Source of the DNA: Deltaproteobacteria bacterium
GTDB lineage: Bacteria > Desulfobacterota > Desulfobacteria > Desulfobacterales > Desulfobacteraceae
Reading direction: 5' to 3'
DNA length: 9,588 nucleotides
Assembly: GCA_019314105.1 (NCBI GenBank)
Contig: JAFCZY010000042.1
Location: 1 to 9,588, forward strand
Each line of letters opens with the position of its first letter. Position 1 is the first letter of the stretch. A model generated the notes under the pieces. It was not told where the DNA came from, made no database searches, and saw only the letters and a program-made list of their open reading frames with translations. Below are positions 1-6,788 of the stretch, one piece after another. A program made the translations under genes and the position numbers.

Positions 1-67
1 TTATGATATACAGTTCTATACCAATTTTTTATGATAGACATTTAACCTGGCTGCTCCATTAGGTTTG

Positions 68-742
68 CTATATCGGGTTTGTTTTCTGAAGGACTTCAAT
101 TTTTTCAACCAGCGCAAGCGGATCGGGCCTTGATTTTAAAAAATTGGTAAACTGATAATCTCTTAAACAAAAGGATAAAACAGACAATAAATGCAAATGC
201 ATTCTAAGTGTCGGGCTCAATAAAAAAAACAGTATTGACACGGGCTGATTGTCCAATGCCTTGTAGTCCACCGGATGCTCCAAAAAACAAACAGAAACCA
301 TAGGGCGGGTTAAATAGCTCAATTGCTCCCTGGGATGGGGAATGGCAATTCCATTGCCAATACCCGTTGAAAGTGCCTTTTCCCTTTCAACTAACCGTTC
401 AAAAAGATCTTCTTTAAAATCATCTGATATACCAGAAATTTTTTCAAGACAAGCTTTCAAAATACTGTTTACATCATTTGCCTGAATATCAAAATAGACA
501 CCACCGTTTTTGACTGCATCGGATAACGGTATGATAGATTCTTTTTCTTTTTCAAGAGCATCTTTATCCATAAGATTCAGGCTGATATTATGCTTGGATG
601 CCCATTGTTCCAGCTCACTTGTATGAAATCGGTAATTAGCACCTTTTTTAAAAACCGGTAATTTCCCCTGCCGCAGCCATCGTTCAATTGTATTCGGGGA
701 AACACTCAGAGATTTTGACAAATCAAAAACTGAAAGCTCCAT
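68..742 (-). CDS. HTH (excisionase-type) – PTS EIIA domain regulatory protein
   Basis: This 224-residue protein fuses a DNA-binding-type domain to a phosphotransferase EIIA domain. Residues 4-52 form an excisionase/MerR-like winged helix (SPNTIERWLRQGKLPV, then YRFHTSELEQW). Residues 70-215 match the PtsN/fructose-type EIIA fold. GIGNGIAIPHPR (127-138) holds the probable phospho-accepting His136, and MHLHLLSVLS (181-190) carries the second conserved histidine region (His182/His184) seen in PtsN. There is no EIIB, EIIC or membrane segment, so a regulatory rather than sugar-transport role is likely: phosphorylation by an HPr-like donor could alter DNA binding or partner binding. The start is supported by AAGGAAG five bases upstream. 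A sigma70-like promoter lies 96-124 bp upstream of the start, which suggests transcription separate from the ATP-grasp gene. No EI or HPr gene is present in the window. The domain calls are firm; target and signal are unknown. Confidence 0.9.
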   Translation of the reverse strand: MELSVFDLSKSLSVSPNTIERWLRQGKLPVFKKGANYRFHTSELEQWASKHNISLNLMDKDALEKEKESIIPLSDAVKNGGVYFDIQANDVNSILKACLEKISGISDDFKEDLFERLVEREKALSTGIGNGIAIPHPREQLSYLTRPMVSVCFLEHPVDYKALDNQPVSILFFLLSPTLRMHLHLLSVLSFCLRDYQFTNFLKSRPDPLALVEKIEVLQKTNPI

Positions 743-837
743 TTATTCTTCCTTATAATCATAACGACGGGAGCCAAATGTAGTACAATCTGATTCACGC
801 CTTCCAGAGAGGGGTTCCATTCCAAATTTAAGTTCAC

Positions 838-866
838 AATCTAATTCTTATTTAAAAAAATGTCAA
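838..866 (-). promoter_or_regulatory. Predicted sigma70-type promoter for the HTH-EIIA gene
   Basis: Read on the minus strand there is a perfect TTGACA (866-861), a 17-bp A/T-rich spacer, and TAGATT (843-838), which matches four of six bases of TATAAT. Predicted transcription would begin near 831 and leave a leader of roughly 88 nt before the start codon at 742. Hexamers and spacing are seen directly; activity is inferred. Confidence 0.55.
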
Positions 867-922
867 TAATACGTGAAGATTAGTGAGAGAAGAGGGTGGG
901 AAACCGGATATAAGTGAAGGGA

Positions 923-2167
923 TTAATGCCGAGAAATTATAGGCCGGCCCTCAGCATTAATATCAATACCGATAGTATCACCGGTCTTAACCCCAAGCCG
1001 TATAAATTCCCTAACCACCTTATCATGCCGGTCAACATGCCAATAGGCTGACCAGAGGGGATTTCGTACGGTGTCAATACCATATGCGTCATGGCTGCAT
1101 AAATTGACTCTGAATTTGTCTTTTGCAATCAATGTGTCAGCTTCCGACAGGAAAATATCAATTTTATAAAAATTTTTGCGCAGGTATTTTGACAGGGTTT
1201 TCTGAAGCCTGGGTGAATCTTCCAGATAATGATTGGCGATCTGGTAGAGCTCTCTGGAATCATGTATGGAAAACCCCAGAACAGCAAATCGCTGGTGCCT
1301 CAGGGCAAAAGACTCAAGTTCCTTCTCATATGCCTTTATGCTGGATATGATGTCATTGATATCAGGATTTGACTCTTTTCCTTCCTGAACAAAATCCTCA
1401 CACTGGCTGATGAGATTAATATAAAAGGCTTTGTTATCCATTACATAAACCGGCCTTTCTCTGTAATTTCTGCGTTTTCGCATGCGCCTGATGCCATCGA
1501 GTTTGATGGAAAGCAAGCTCTCTTTCTCTTCCAATGTCTCAATATCTGAAATATCCTTAGCCTGTACAACATAGATCTCGCCTTCTGTAGAAATAATATA
1601 CTCAATCTCGCATCGGAATCCCAAGGTTTTTTGTATATCTTCTGAAAGCTTCAACAGCCTTCGATCATGGGGCACTTTGGTAATATAGGGTTCACTCTGG
1701 ACCTTGTGAGTGCGGTTTCTGCAATAACCGAATTCCCAGTAATTAACGATCATTTTTGCCATAACACTGGAGCCGTCGATAAACGGCATGACAACAACAC
1801 CCATATCATTTATATCGATTTCAGGTGCATGATTGAACGTCTGCTGTCGCCGGATGGATAATTGTTTCGATGTCTCAGCTATTTTAATCATGTGCTTTCG
1901 GGCATATTTTATTCCGTCAACATCTGCATATGTTTCAAGTGAATCAAAGGTTCCGCCTTTATATTTTGATTCCATAGGGTGGGCGCTTCTTGCGATGACT
2001 TTATAACTTTCACGGTGCTTGCCTAAAAATGAATCGAGTTGCTTGAAATCTTCGCTGTTAAATTTATTAGCTGGCACATAAATAAAATCCGGGACGTTAA
2101 ATCCATTTTTTCGAAGTTTTTCCAGCAATCCTGCTTTTTCAGGCATCTTATTTTTCATATTTGGCAT
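923..2167 (-). CDS. Stand-alone PEP-synthase/PPDK-type ATP-grasp domain protein
   Basis: This 414-residue protein resembles the nucleotide-binding N-terminal domain of PEP synthase and pyruvate phosphate dikinase. KVIARSAHPMESKYKGGTF (56-74) corresponds to the 'VRSSA...AGQ-F' phosphate-binding region. MGVVVMPFIDGSSVM (122-136) resembles the strand that reads 'VQ.MV...SGV' in the family. CEIEYIISTEGEIYVVQAKD (186-205) matches the 'DIEWAI...LYILQARP' element carrying metal-binding acidic and Gln/Arg positions; here Lys replaces the usual Arg. The swivelling phosphohistidine domain and the PEP/pyruvate TIM barrel are absent, so it cannot be a complete PEP synthase. Residues 210-414 are basic then mixed helical and unrecognised. 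There are no membrane segments. The start is uncertain: AAGG sits only 3 bases before Met1, and Met4 is an alternative. It is transcribed divergently from the SulP gene. It could be an ATP-dependent phosphotransferase on an unknown substrate or a non-catalytic descendant. Confidence 0.72.
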   Translation of the reverse strand: MPNMKNKMPEKAGLLEKLRKNGFNVPDFIYVPANKFNSEDFKQLDSFLGKHRESYKVIARSAHPMESKYKGGTFDSLETYADVDGIKYARKHMIKIAETSKQLSIRRQQTFNHAPEIDINDMGVVVMPFIDGSSVMAKMIVNYWEFGYCRNRTHKVQSEPYITKVPHDRRLLKLSEDIQKTLGFRCEIEYIISTEGEIYVVQAKDISDIETLEEKESLLSIKLDGIRRMRKRRNYRERPVYVMDNKAFYINLISQCEDFVQEGKESNPDINDIISSIKAYEKELESFALRHQRFAVLGFSIHDSRELYQIANHYLEDSPRLQKTLSKYLRKNFYKIDIFLSEADTLIAKDKFRVNLCSHDAYGIDTVRNPLWSAYWHVDRHDKVVREFIRLGVKTGDTIGIDINAEGRPIISRH

Positions 2168-2301
2168 TGCCTTTTATAACAAATTTAAATTTTAAATACA
2201 ATTTGACACATCATTACGATATAATTTTAATTACTAATTCTTTTTAGATAACATAGGCCAAAACAGAATACAATAAATGACCATAACAAATTTCGGACTT
2301 A

Positions 2302-2313
2302 TATTGATCAATA
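2302..2313. promoter_or_regulatory. 12-bp palindrome TATTGATCAATA, possible operator
   Basis: This is a perfect dyad about 70 bp upstream of the -35 element of the predicted SulP promoter. The half-site TTGAT recalls FNR-type boxes, but the 4-bp spacer of an FNR site is missing, so no regulator is assigned. Short palindromes arise by chance in AT-rich DNA. Confidence 0.25.
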
Positions 2314-2334
2314 AATTCTTAAAACTTTTTGTAT

Positions 2335-2351
2335 CATAATGATTTATTATG
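2335..2351. promoter_or_regulatory. Inverted repeat CATAAT-N5-ATTATG, possible operator
   Basis: Perfect 6-bp arms flank a 5-bp spacer and end 31 bp before the -35 hexamer of the predicted SulP promoter. That is a position typical of activator sites. The regulator is unknown and chance occurrence is possible in this AT-rich stretch. Confidence 0.3.
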
Positions 2352-2382
2352 TTTCAAGTCTTAATATTAGCCTCACTTCCCG

Positions 2383-2409
2383 TTGACAAACAAAAGAACC
2401 TCATATAAT
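2383..2409 (+). promoter_or_regulatory. Predicted sigma70-type promoter for the SulP gene
   Basis: Both hexamers match consensus exactly: TTGACA (2383-2388) and TATAAT (2404-2409). The spacer is 15 bp, shorter than the optimal 17, so basal activity may be reduced or dependent on an activator. Predicted initiation is near 2416, giving a leader of about 125 nt. It is the strongest promoter-like signal in the window on the plus strand. Confidence 0.55.
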
Positions 2410-2427
2410 TAAAATAAGTTGATTTGC

Positions 2428-2453
2428 TCAGGTGGAATCATCTGATTTTTTTT
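2428..2453 (+). terminator. Hairpin plus T8 in the SulP leader, candidate attenuator
   Basis: TCAGGTG (2428-2434) pairs with CATCTGA (2439-2445), including one G-U pair, around a GAAT tetraloop. Eight T residues (2446-2453) follow directly. This is the layout of an intrinsic terminator, and no plus-strand gene lies upstream that would need one. It begins about 12 nt after the predicted transcription start. TGATT at 2420-2424 and again at 2453-2457 is complementary to AATCA (2436-2440) inside the hairpin and could form a competing structure. The stem has only three strong G-C pairs (plus the closing G-C), so termination may be partial. Confidence 0.45.
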
Positions 2454-2540
2454 GATTAAGTGGGACAAAGCCGTGATGCTGTTGTTCTAAATATATAAAG
2501 TACCAATATAAAAAATGCATACTAATTTCAGGAGAAAAAA

Positions 2541-4709
2541 ATGATTTATAAATTATTTCCTTTTTTACTGTGGTTTACGGACTACAGCAAAAAGAAATTG
2601 AGTACAGATATCATTGCCGGAATTACAGTGGCCATGGTTCTGATCCCTCAGTCCATGGCCTATGCTCAGCTCGCAGGACTTCCAGCATACTATGGACTCT
2701 ATGCCGCCTTTCTGCCCCCAATGGTGGCATCTTTATTCGGATCCAGCCGTCAGTTGGCCACGGGTCCTGTTGCCGTAGTCTCGCTGATGTCGGCTGCATC
2801 CCTGGAACCTCTTGCTACGGCAGGCAGCAGCCAGTTTATTGCCTATTCAATCATCCTGGCATTAACGGTTGGATGTTTTCAGCTTTTCCTTGGCGTATTC
2901 AAGCTCGGTCTTGTGGTTAACCTTCTTTCCCATCCGGTTGTCAATGGCTTTACCAACGCCGCAGCCATTGTGATTGCATCTTCACAGTTTTCAAAGCTGT
3001 TTGGTGTTTATGTAGATAAGGCTCCCCACCACTATCAAACCATTATTAATGTAGGCAAGTCCGCTATCCATTATACGCATTTGCCTACTTTAGGGTTAGG
3101 GATATTAGCCATTGCCATCATGGTCATCCTAAAGCGGGTGAATCCCAGAATTCCCAGCGTTCTGGTTGCTGTTGCCGTCACTATCTTGATTTCCAAATTC
3201 ACCGGGTTTAATAATGATAAATTTATCCCCCTTGAAAACATTAAAGATCCGCAGGTTGTAAAAATAATTACAGAATTCAACACTGACGTATATAAAATAG
3301 AAGAACTGGGGGAGCAAAGGGCAAAATTGAACAATGATCTCAAGACAGTGAAGGGTAAAGGCAAAGATCACGGAGTTCATATTGCTTCAGAGAGACAACT
3401 TGACATTGAACATGGTCTTGCCATAATCCAGGCAAAAATTGATCAAACAAAGGGGGCTGCCCATATCAAACGTGAAACCCTTCGGCTTATCCATTTTGCA
3501 GGTGTAAAAGATGCAGGTGAAACTCCTTTTTTCTATACCGCCTCAACCCTGCCAAACGGCCTGGAAACAGATGGCCATAAATGGCGGATCAACATTGGCA
3601 ACAAACTGCTGGATGTTAAAAATCTTAAAATGATTGGCGCAGGTGCCGTTGTTGGAGATATCCCAAAAGGACTTAAAATCAACATTCCCAAAGCGCCTAA
3701 GGGTACTTCCTATATCGCTGCCTTTATACAGCTGCTTCCCTTTGCCATTATTATTTCCCTGCTGGGGTTTATGGAGGCCATTGCCATTGCCAAATCCATG
3801 GCTGCCAAAACCGGACAAAAACTGGACCCGAACCAGGAATTGATTGGACAGGGTCTTGCCAATATCATCGGTTCGTTCGGACAGAGTTATGCCGTATCCG
3901 GATCATTTTCACGGTCTGCCGTCAACCTCCAGGCCAATGCGGTGAGCGGTGTCTCTTCAGTTATCACAAGTTTTATGGTCGCATTAACACTGCTTTTCTT
4001 TACCCCCCTTCTCTATCATCTGCCCCAGGCAGTGCTGGCTGCTGTCATCATGATGGCGGTCATTGGCCTTGTCAATACATCCGGCTTTATTCATGCATGG
4101 AAAGCCAAAAAATATGAGGGTATTATTTCGGTTGTCACATTTGTCTGCACCCTGTATTTCGCACCCCACCTTGAAGAAGGTATTTTGGTAGGGGTTGGCC
4201 TCACCTTTGGAATGTTTATTTATCAACATCTGCGCCCAAAAGTGGCCCTGCTTTCAAGAGCGAAAGGGGAAACGTTAAGAGATGCGGTTCGATCAGGTCT
4301 CAAAGAATGTAACCATATTGCAGTTGTCAGATTTGACGGATCGCTAATCTTTACCAATGCCCCCTACCTTGAAGACAAGGTGCTGGCGTATATTGCTAAA
4401 AAGCCTGATCTTATGCATATTCTCATCTATTCAAAGGGAATTAATGACATTGATGCCTCTGGTGAAGATGCCATTTCAATCCTGATTGATACGGTAAGGG
4501 ATAGCGGGCGTGAAATTTCATTCTGCGGGTTAAAGGAAGAAGTTATTGCTGTAATGGAAAGAACCCACCTGATAGATAAACTTGGAAAAGAGAACACTTA
4601 TCCCAACGCCAGATCAGCTTTGGAATCTATTTACAAGCAGATCCATTCCAAAGGAGACTGCAGTGATTGTCCGTTAAAAAATTATATGCCGATTGAAATC
4701 AGGGGTTAA
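2541..4709 (+). CDS. SulP family anion (probably sulfate) transporter with STAS domain
   Basis: This 722-residue inner-membrane transporter is a secondary anion carrier of the SulP/SLC26 family. The N-terminal SulP signature is clear (PQSMAYAQLAGLPAYYGLYA, 36-55), as are ATGPVAVVSL (73-82), HPVVNGFTNAAA (131-142) and GSFSRSAVN (454-462) of the second inverted repeat. Hydrophobic segments run from about 22 to 220 and 388 to 562. A cytoplasmic STAS domain spans about 590-700 and has DIDASGEDAI with Ser640 at the position phosphorylated in anti-sigma-factor antagonists. The protein is longer than typical bacterial SulPs (about 550-600 residues) because of a charged insertion at roughly 222-368. 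The tail carries CSDC (707-710). AGGAG lies 6 bases before the ATG, fixing the start. Sulfate is the likely substrate given the neighbourhood, but bicarbonate or other anions cannot be excluded. Confidence 0.93.
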   Translation: MIYKLFPFLLWFTDYSKKKLSTDIIAGITVAMVLIPQSMAYAQLAGLPAYYGLYAAFLPPMVASLFGSSRQLATGPVAVVSLMSAASLEPLATAGSSQFIAYSIILALTVGCFQLFLGVFKLGLVVNLLSHPVVNGFTNAAAIVIASSQFSKLFGVYVDKAPHHYQTIINVGKSAIHYTHLPTLGLGILAIAIMVILKRVNPRIPSVLVAVAVTILISKFTGFNNDKFIPLENIKDPQVVKIITEFNTDVYKIEELGEQRAKLNNDLKTVKGKGKDHGVHIASERQLDIEHGLAIIQAKIDQTKGAAHIKRETLRLIHFAGVKDAGETPFFYTASTLPNGLETDGHKWRINIGNKLLDVKNLKMIGAGAVVGDIPKGLKINIPKAPKGTSYIAAFIQLLPFAIIISLLGFMEAIAIAKSMAAKTGQKLDPNQELIGQGLANIIGSFGQSYAVSGSFSRSAVNLQANAVSGVSSVITSFMVALTLLFFTPLLYHLPQAVLAAVIMMAVIGLVNTSGFIHAWKAKKYEGIISVVTFVCTLYFAPHLEEGILVGVGLTFGMFIYQHLRPKVALLSRAKGETLRDAVRSGLKECNHIAVVRFDGSLIFTNAPYLEDKVLAYIAKKPDLMHILIYSKGINDIDASGEDAISILIDTVRDSGREISFCGLKEEVIAVMERTHLIDKLGKENTYPNARSALESIYKQIHSKGDCSDCPLKNYMPIEIRG

Positions 4710-4724
4710 GCCGACAGGACATAA

Positions 4725-6308
4725 TTATAATGTAAAGGTATTCATCTCTGGAAAATTGATGACGGGGAAGGTGAGGGTAAAACATGAACCGCTTCCTTCC
4801 TCGCTTTCAACACTGAGAGTCCCCCCATGTTTGGCGATAATGCCATGGGATACGCTTAACCCCAGACCGGTTCCCTGACCTTTAGCTTTTGTGGTAAAAA
4901 ACGGATCAAAAATAGAGGTCTGAATATGTTTTGGAATTCCATGACCATAATCAATCACGCTTACCTTGACGGACTCTGCCGTATCCCCGAGTCTTCCAAT
5001 CACCTGTATTTTATTTCCTTTTGTTGAGGCATCCACGGCATTTAAAATCAGATTAACAAACACCTGTTGAAGTTTCTGGGCATCCCCGTTGATCTTTGGA
5101 AAATTTTCCGGAAATTGACACTCAACGATAATACCTGAAAAACGAATTTGATTTTCTAAAAGGTGCACAGTGCCGGCCATGAGTTTTGCCAGGTCAAGCG
5201 ATTCCATTGTAGAAGTACTTTCCCGGGCAAAATCCAGAAGGTTGCGGATAATTTTTTTTGCCCTGCCGGTTTCATTTGCCACGTCCGTCACCATCTCGAT
5301 GCGTTCCTCGTCAGGAAGATCATGATAATCTTCCAGCAGCATATGAGCCGTCAGCATGATATTGTTCAAAGGGTTATTCAGCTCGTGGGCCACCCCGGCA
5401 GTGAGGGTTCCCACAGCTTTCATTTTGTGTGTCTGGATCAAAATTGCTTCCCGGGCATCAATTTCCTTTATCATTTCATTAAAGGCAACGGCAAGCTCGG
5501 TAAATTCATCACGGAATTTACGCTGGGGGAGAATAAGGCTGAAATCACCGGAAGCTATCCGCTGGGCATAAGAAGCATATTGGGTGAGCGTTGAATAAAT
5601 CCTGCCCACAAGCAGATAAGTCGTGATGGAAAGAATAATCAACAACGCCAGAAAGGAATAAATGTGAATGTACCGGGATCGGCTCAGGGTTTTTTCAAGG
5701 GATTTTTTTTCAATGGTTATCATGGCATGGGCGGTGACCAGGATATCTTTTCCGTAATCTCTCAATTTCAATTCAATTTTTTTTGCAAAAGGCGTGGTAT
5801 GAAATCCGGTTTGTCCTTGTTGTTCATTCTGGTACAATTGTTGAAGAAGCGATTGATAAGCACCCAGTTTGACAAAAATTTTCTGTCCATCCTTCTGCCC
5901 CTCCAGAAGTTCTGAAAACTGTTCTGATTCTGTAATAAAAATAGATTCTGCCAAATGAATATTCTCAATAGCATCCTCAAGATTAGTGCCATATAAAAAA
6001 AAATTCTTTTCGTATCGCCTTGCCTCTAGTACTTCAGAAGAAAAATCATTGACAAACTCCAAAAATTTCAACCGCTTGTTCACCTGATCATTATTCATGA
6101 TCAACACGATCACCATGCCCAGAGCAACCAAAAACACCAGAACATTGCCCAGATAAATCTGATTTCTTACACTGAAATGCCTGCGGGATAAAAGTGCCTG
6201 CTGGGCTTTCCGGATGTCATCCATGTGTTCATATACCGTGTTGGATTTTTCCCGGGAATCGATATCATTTCTTCCCGGGTCTAAACTAGAAGGCCCTGTT
6301 TCCATCAT
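4725..6308 (-). CDS. Membrane sensor histidine kinase with HAMP domain
   Basis: This 527-residue kinase has a cytoplasmic leader of about 50 residues, TM1 (about 51-71), a periplasmic helical sensor region (72-212), TM2 (about 213-234), HAMP (about 236-287), a HisKA dimerisation domain and a HATPase domain. The H-box GVAHELNNPLNNI contains His308. The N-box is NLILNAVDA (419-427), G1 is DYGHGIP (453-459), the F-box is DPFFTTK (468-474) and G2 is GQGTGLGL (477-484), all intact, so it should autophosphorylate. ARRYEKNFFLYG (96-107) in the sensor recalls the helical-bimodular/four-helix-bundle sensors of chemoreceptors that bind small organic acids; the ligand here is unknown. A ribosome-binding site, AGGATAG, precedes the ATG, and Met2 is an alternative start. 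The gene begins 9 bp after the response regulator stop, so the two are co-transcribed and very likely partners. It converges with SulP, 15 bp apart. Confidence 0.93.
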   Translation of the reverse strand: MMETGPSSLDPGRNDIDSREKSNTVYEHMDDIRKAQQALLSRRHFSVRNQIYLGNVLVFLVALGMVIVLIMNNDQVNKRLKFLEFVNDFSSEVLEARRYEKNFFLYGTNLEDAIENIHLAESIFITESEQFSELLEGQKDGQKIFVKLGAYQSLLQQLYQNEQQGQTGFHTTPFAKKIELKLRDYGKDILVTAHAMITIEKKSLEKTLSRSRYIHIYSFLALLIILSITTYLLVGRIYSTLTQYASYAQRIASGDFSLILPQRKFRDEFTELAVAFNEMIKEIDAREAILIQTHKMKAVGTLTAGVAHELNNPLNNIMLTAHMLLEDYHDLPDEERIEMVTDVANETGRAKKIIRNLLDFARESTSTMESLDLAKLMAGTVHLLENQIRFSGIIVECQFPENFPKINGDAQKLQQVFVNLILNAVDASTKGNKIQVIGRLGDTAESVKVSVIDYGHGIPKHIQTSIFDPFFTTKAKGQGTGLGLSVSHGIIAKHGGTLSVESEEGSGSCFTLTFPVINFPEMNTFTL

Positions 6309-6317
6309 TTATCTATC

Positions 6318-6725
6318 CTATTCCCGGGTCAGTGGATTCAAATCAATTGGAGATCCCAGTGCTTTGGCTGCCTTTGCTATAACAACTCTCAAATCATCCG
6401 GCTTAAAGGGTTTAGCTATAAAATCAAAGGCGCCTTTTTCCATGGCATCCCGGGCAAGGGAAATCATGGCATAGCCTGTGATCATAATAACTTTGGTTCT
6501 GGGTGATTTTTCATGAACGATATCCAGAACCTGCATCCCATCCATATCATCCATGTAAATATCTGTCACAACAATATCAAACTCTTTTTCATTAATTCGT
6601 CCCACAGCCAGTTGAGGATCTTGAAACACCTCAACATTGCAATTCATTTTTTCAAGCGCAGGCTTTAGACGTTTTCCTACAATGGCTTCATCATCTAATA
6701 AAAGAATTTCCAGCAGATTAGACAT
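6318..6725 (-). CDS. Single-domain response regulator (receiver only)
   Basis: This is a 135-residue receiver domain with no output domain. The phosphorylation site is Asp55 (DIVVTDIYMDDMDG). The acidic pocket is Asp11-Asp12 (LLLDDE), the conserved threonine is Thr83 (MITGYA) and the conserved lysine is Lys105 (IAKPFKP). I chose the start at 6725 rather than an in-frame ATG at 6776 because AGGAGA sits 5 bases upstream of 6725, and because a receiver fold conventionally starts just before the first strand (EILLLDDE). The extra 17 residues upstream have no receiver-like content. The partner is almost certainly the histidine kinase that follows. Without an output domain it would act through protein contact or as a phosphorelay intermediate, not by binding DNA directly. 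Confidence 0.93.
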   Translation of the reverse strand: MSNLLEILLLDDEAIVGKRLKPALEKMNCNVEVFQDPQLAVGRINEKEFDIVVTDIYMDDMDGMQVLDIVHEKSPRTKVIMITGYAMISLARDAMEKGAFDFIAKPFKPDDLRVVIAKAAKALGSPIDLNPLTRE

Positions 6726-6730
6726 CACAG

Positions 6731-6736
6731 TCTCCT
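6731..6736 (-). promoter_or_regulatory. Ribosome-binding site that sets the response-regulator start
   Basis: AGGAGA read on the minus strand lies 5 nt before the ATG at 6725-6723. It favours this start over the upstream ATG at 6776. Confidence 0.75.
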
Positions 6737-6788
6737 TTTTTTGTTTAATATCACACCTTCCACAAACCGGCAACACAGCGGCCCTGGG

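Larger units (their letters stand above)
2168..2540. other. Divergent AT-rich intergenic regulatory region
   Basis: This 373-bp gap separates the divergent ATP-grasp and SulP genes. I see no plausible gene in it. It contains an A/T palindrome AAATTTAAATTT (2181-2192), the palindrome TATTGATCAATA (2302-2313), an inverted repeat CATAAT-N5-ATTATG (2335-2351), a consensus-like promoter (2383-2409), a hairpin followed by T8 (2428-2453), and an A/T-rich stretch before the SulP ribosome-binding site. No convincing minus-strand promoter for the ATP-grasp gene stood out. Confidence 0.8.

Noticed and set aside
1..67. AACCT...AGGTT inverted repeat (44-48 / 61-65) as a terminator after the HTH-EIIA gene
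   Set aside because: The stem is only 5 bp with a 12-nt loop and there is no T tract on the minus-strand side, so it is not a convincing intrinsic terminator.
2168..2200. TTGTAT-N17-TATAAA on the minus strand as a promoter for the ATP-grasp gene
   Set aside because: Its -10 would lie about 5 bp from the start codon and leave no leader for the ribosome-binding site; the region is simply A/T rich.
2203..2225. TTGACA (2203-2208) followed by TATAAT (2220-2225) on the plus strand
   Set aside because: The spacer is only 11 bp, far too short for a sigma70 promoter, and there is a better pair at 2383-2409.
2461..2479. Sigma54-like promoter TGGGAC...TGC in the SulP leader
   Set aside because: The GG-to-GC spacing is 13-14 bp instead of the required 10, so it does not fit the -24/-12 pattern.
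5163..5594. Plus-strand open frame of 143 codons inside the histidine kinase gene
   Set aside because: It lies antisense to conserved kinase motifs, shows no recognisable domain, and is best explained as a shadow of the real gene.
6726..6776. 17-residue N-terminal extension of the response regulator, starting at the ATG at 6776
   Set aside because: There is a good ribosome-binding site for the internal ATG at 6725, and the extra residues are not part of a receiver fold.
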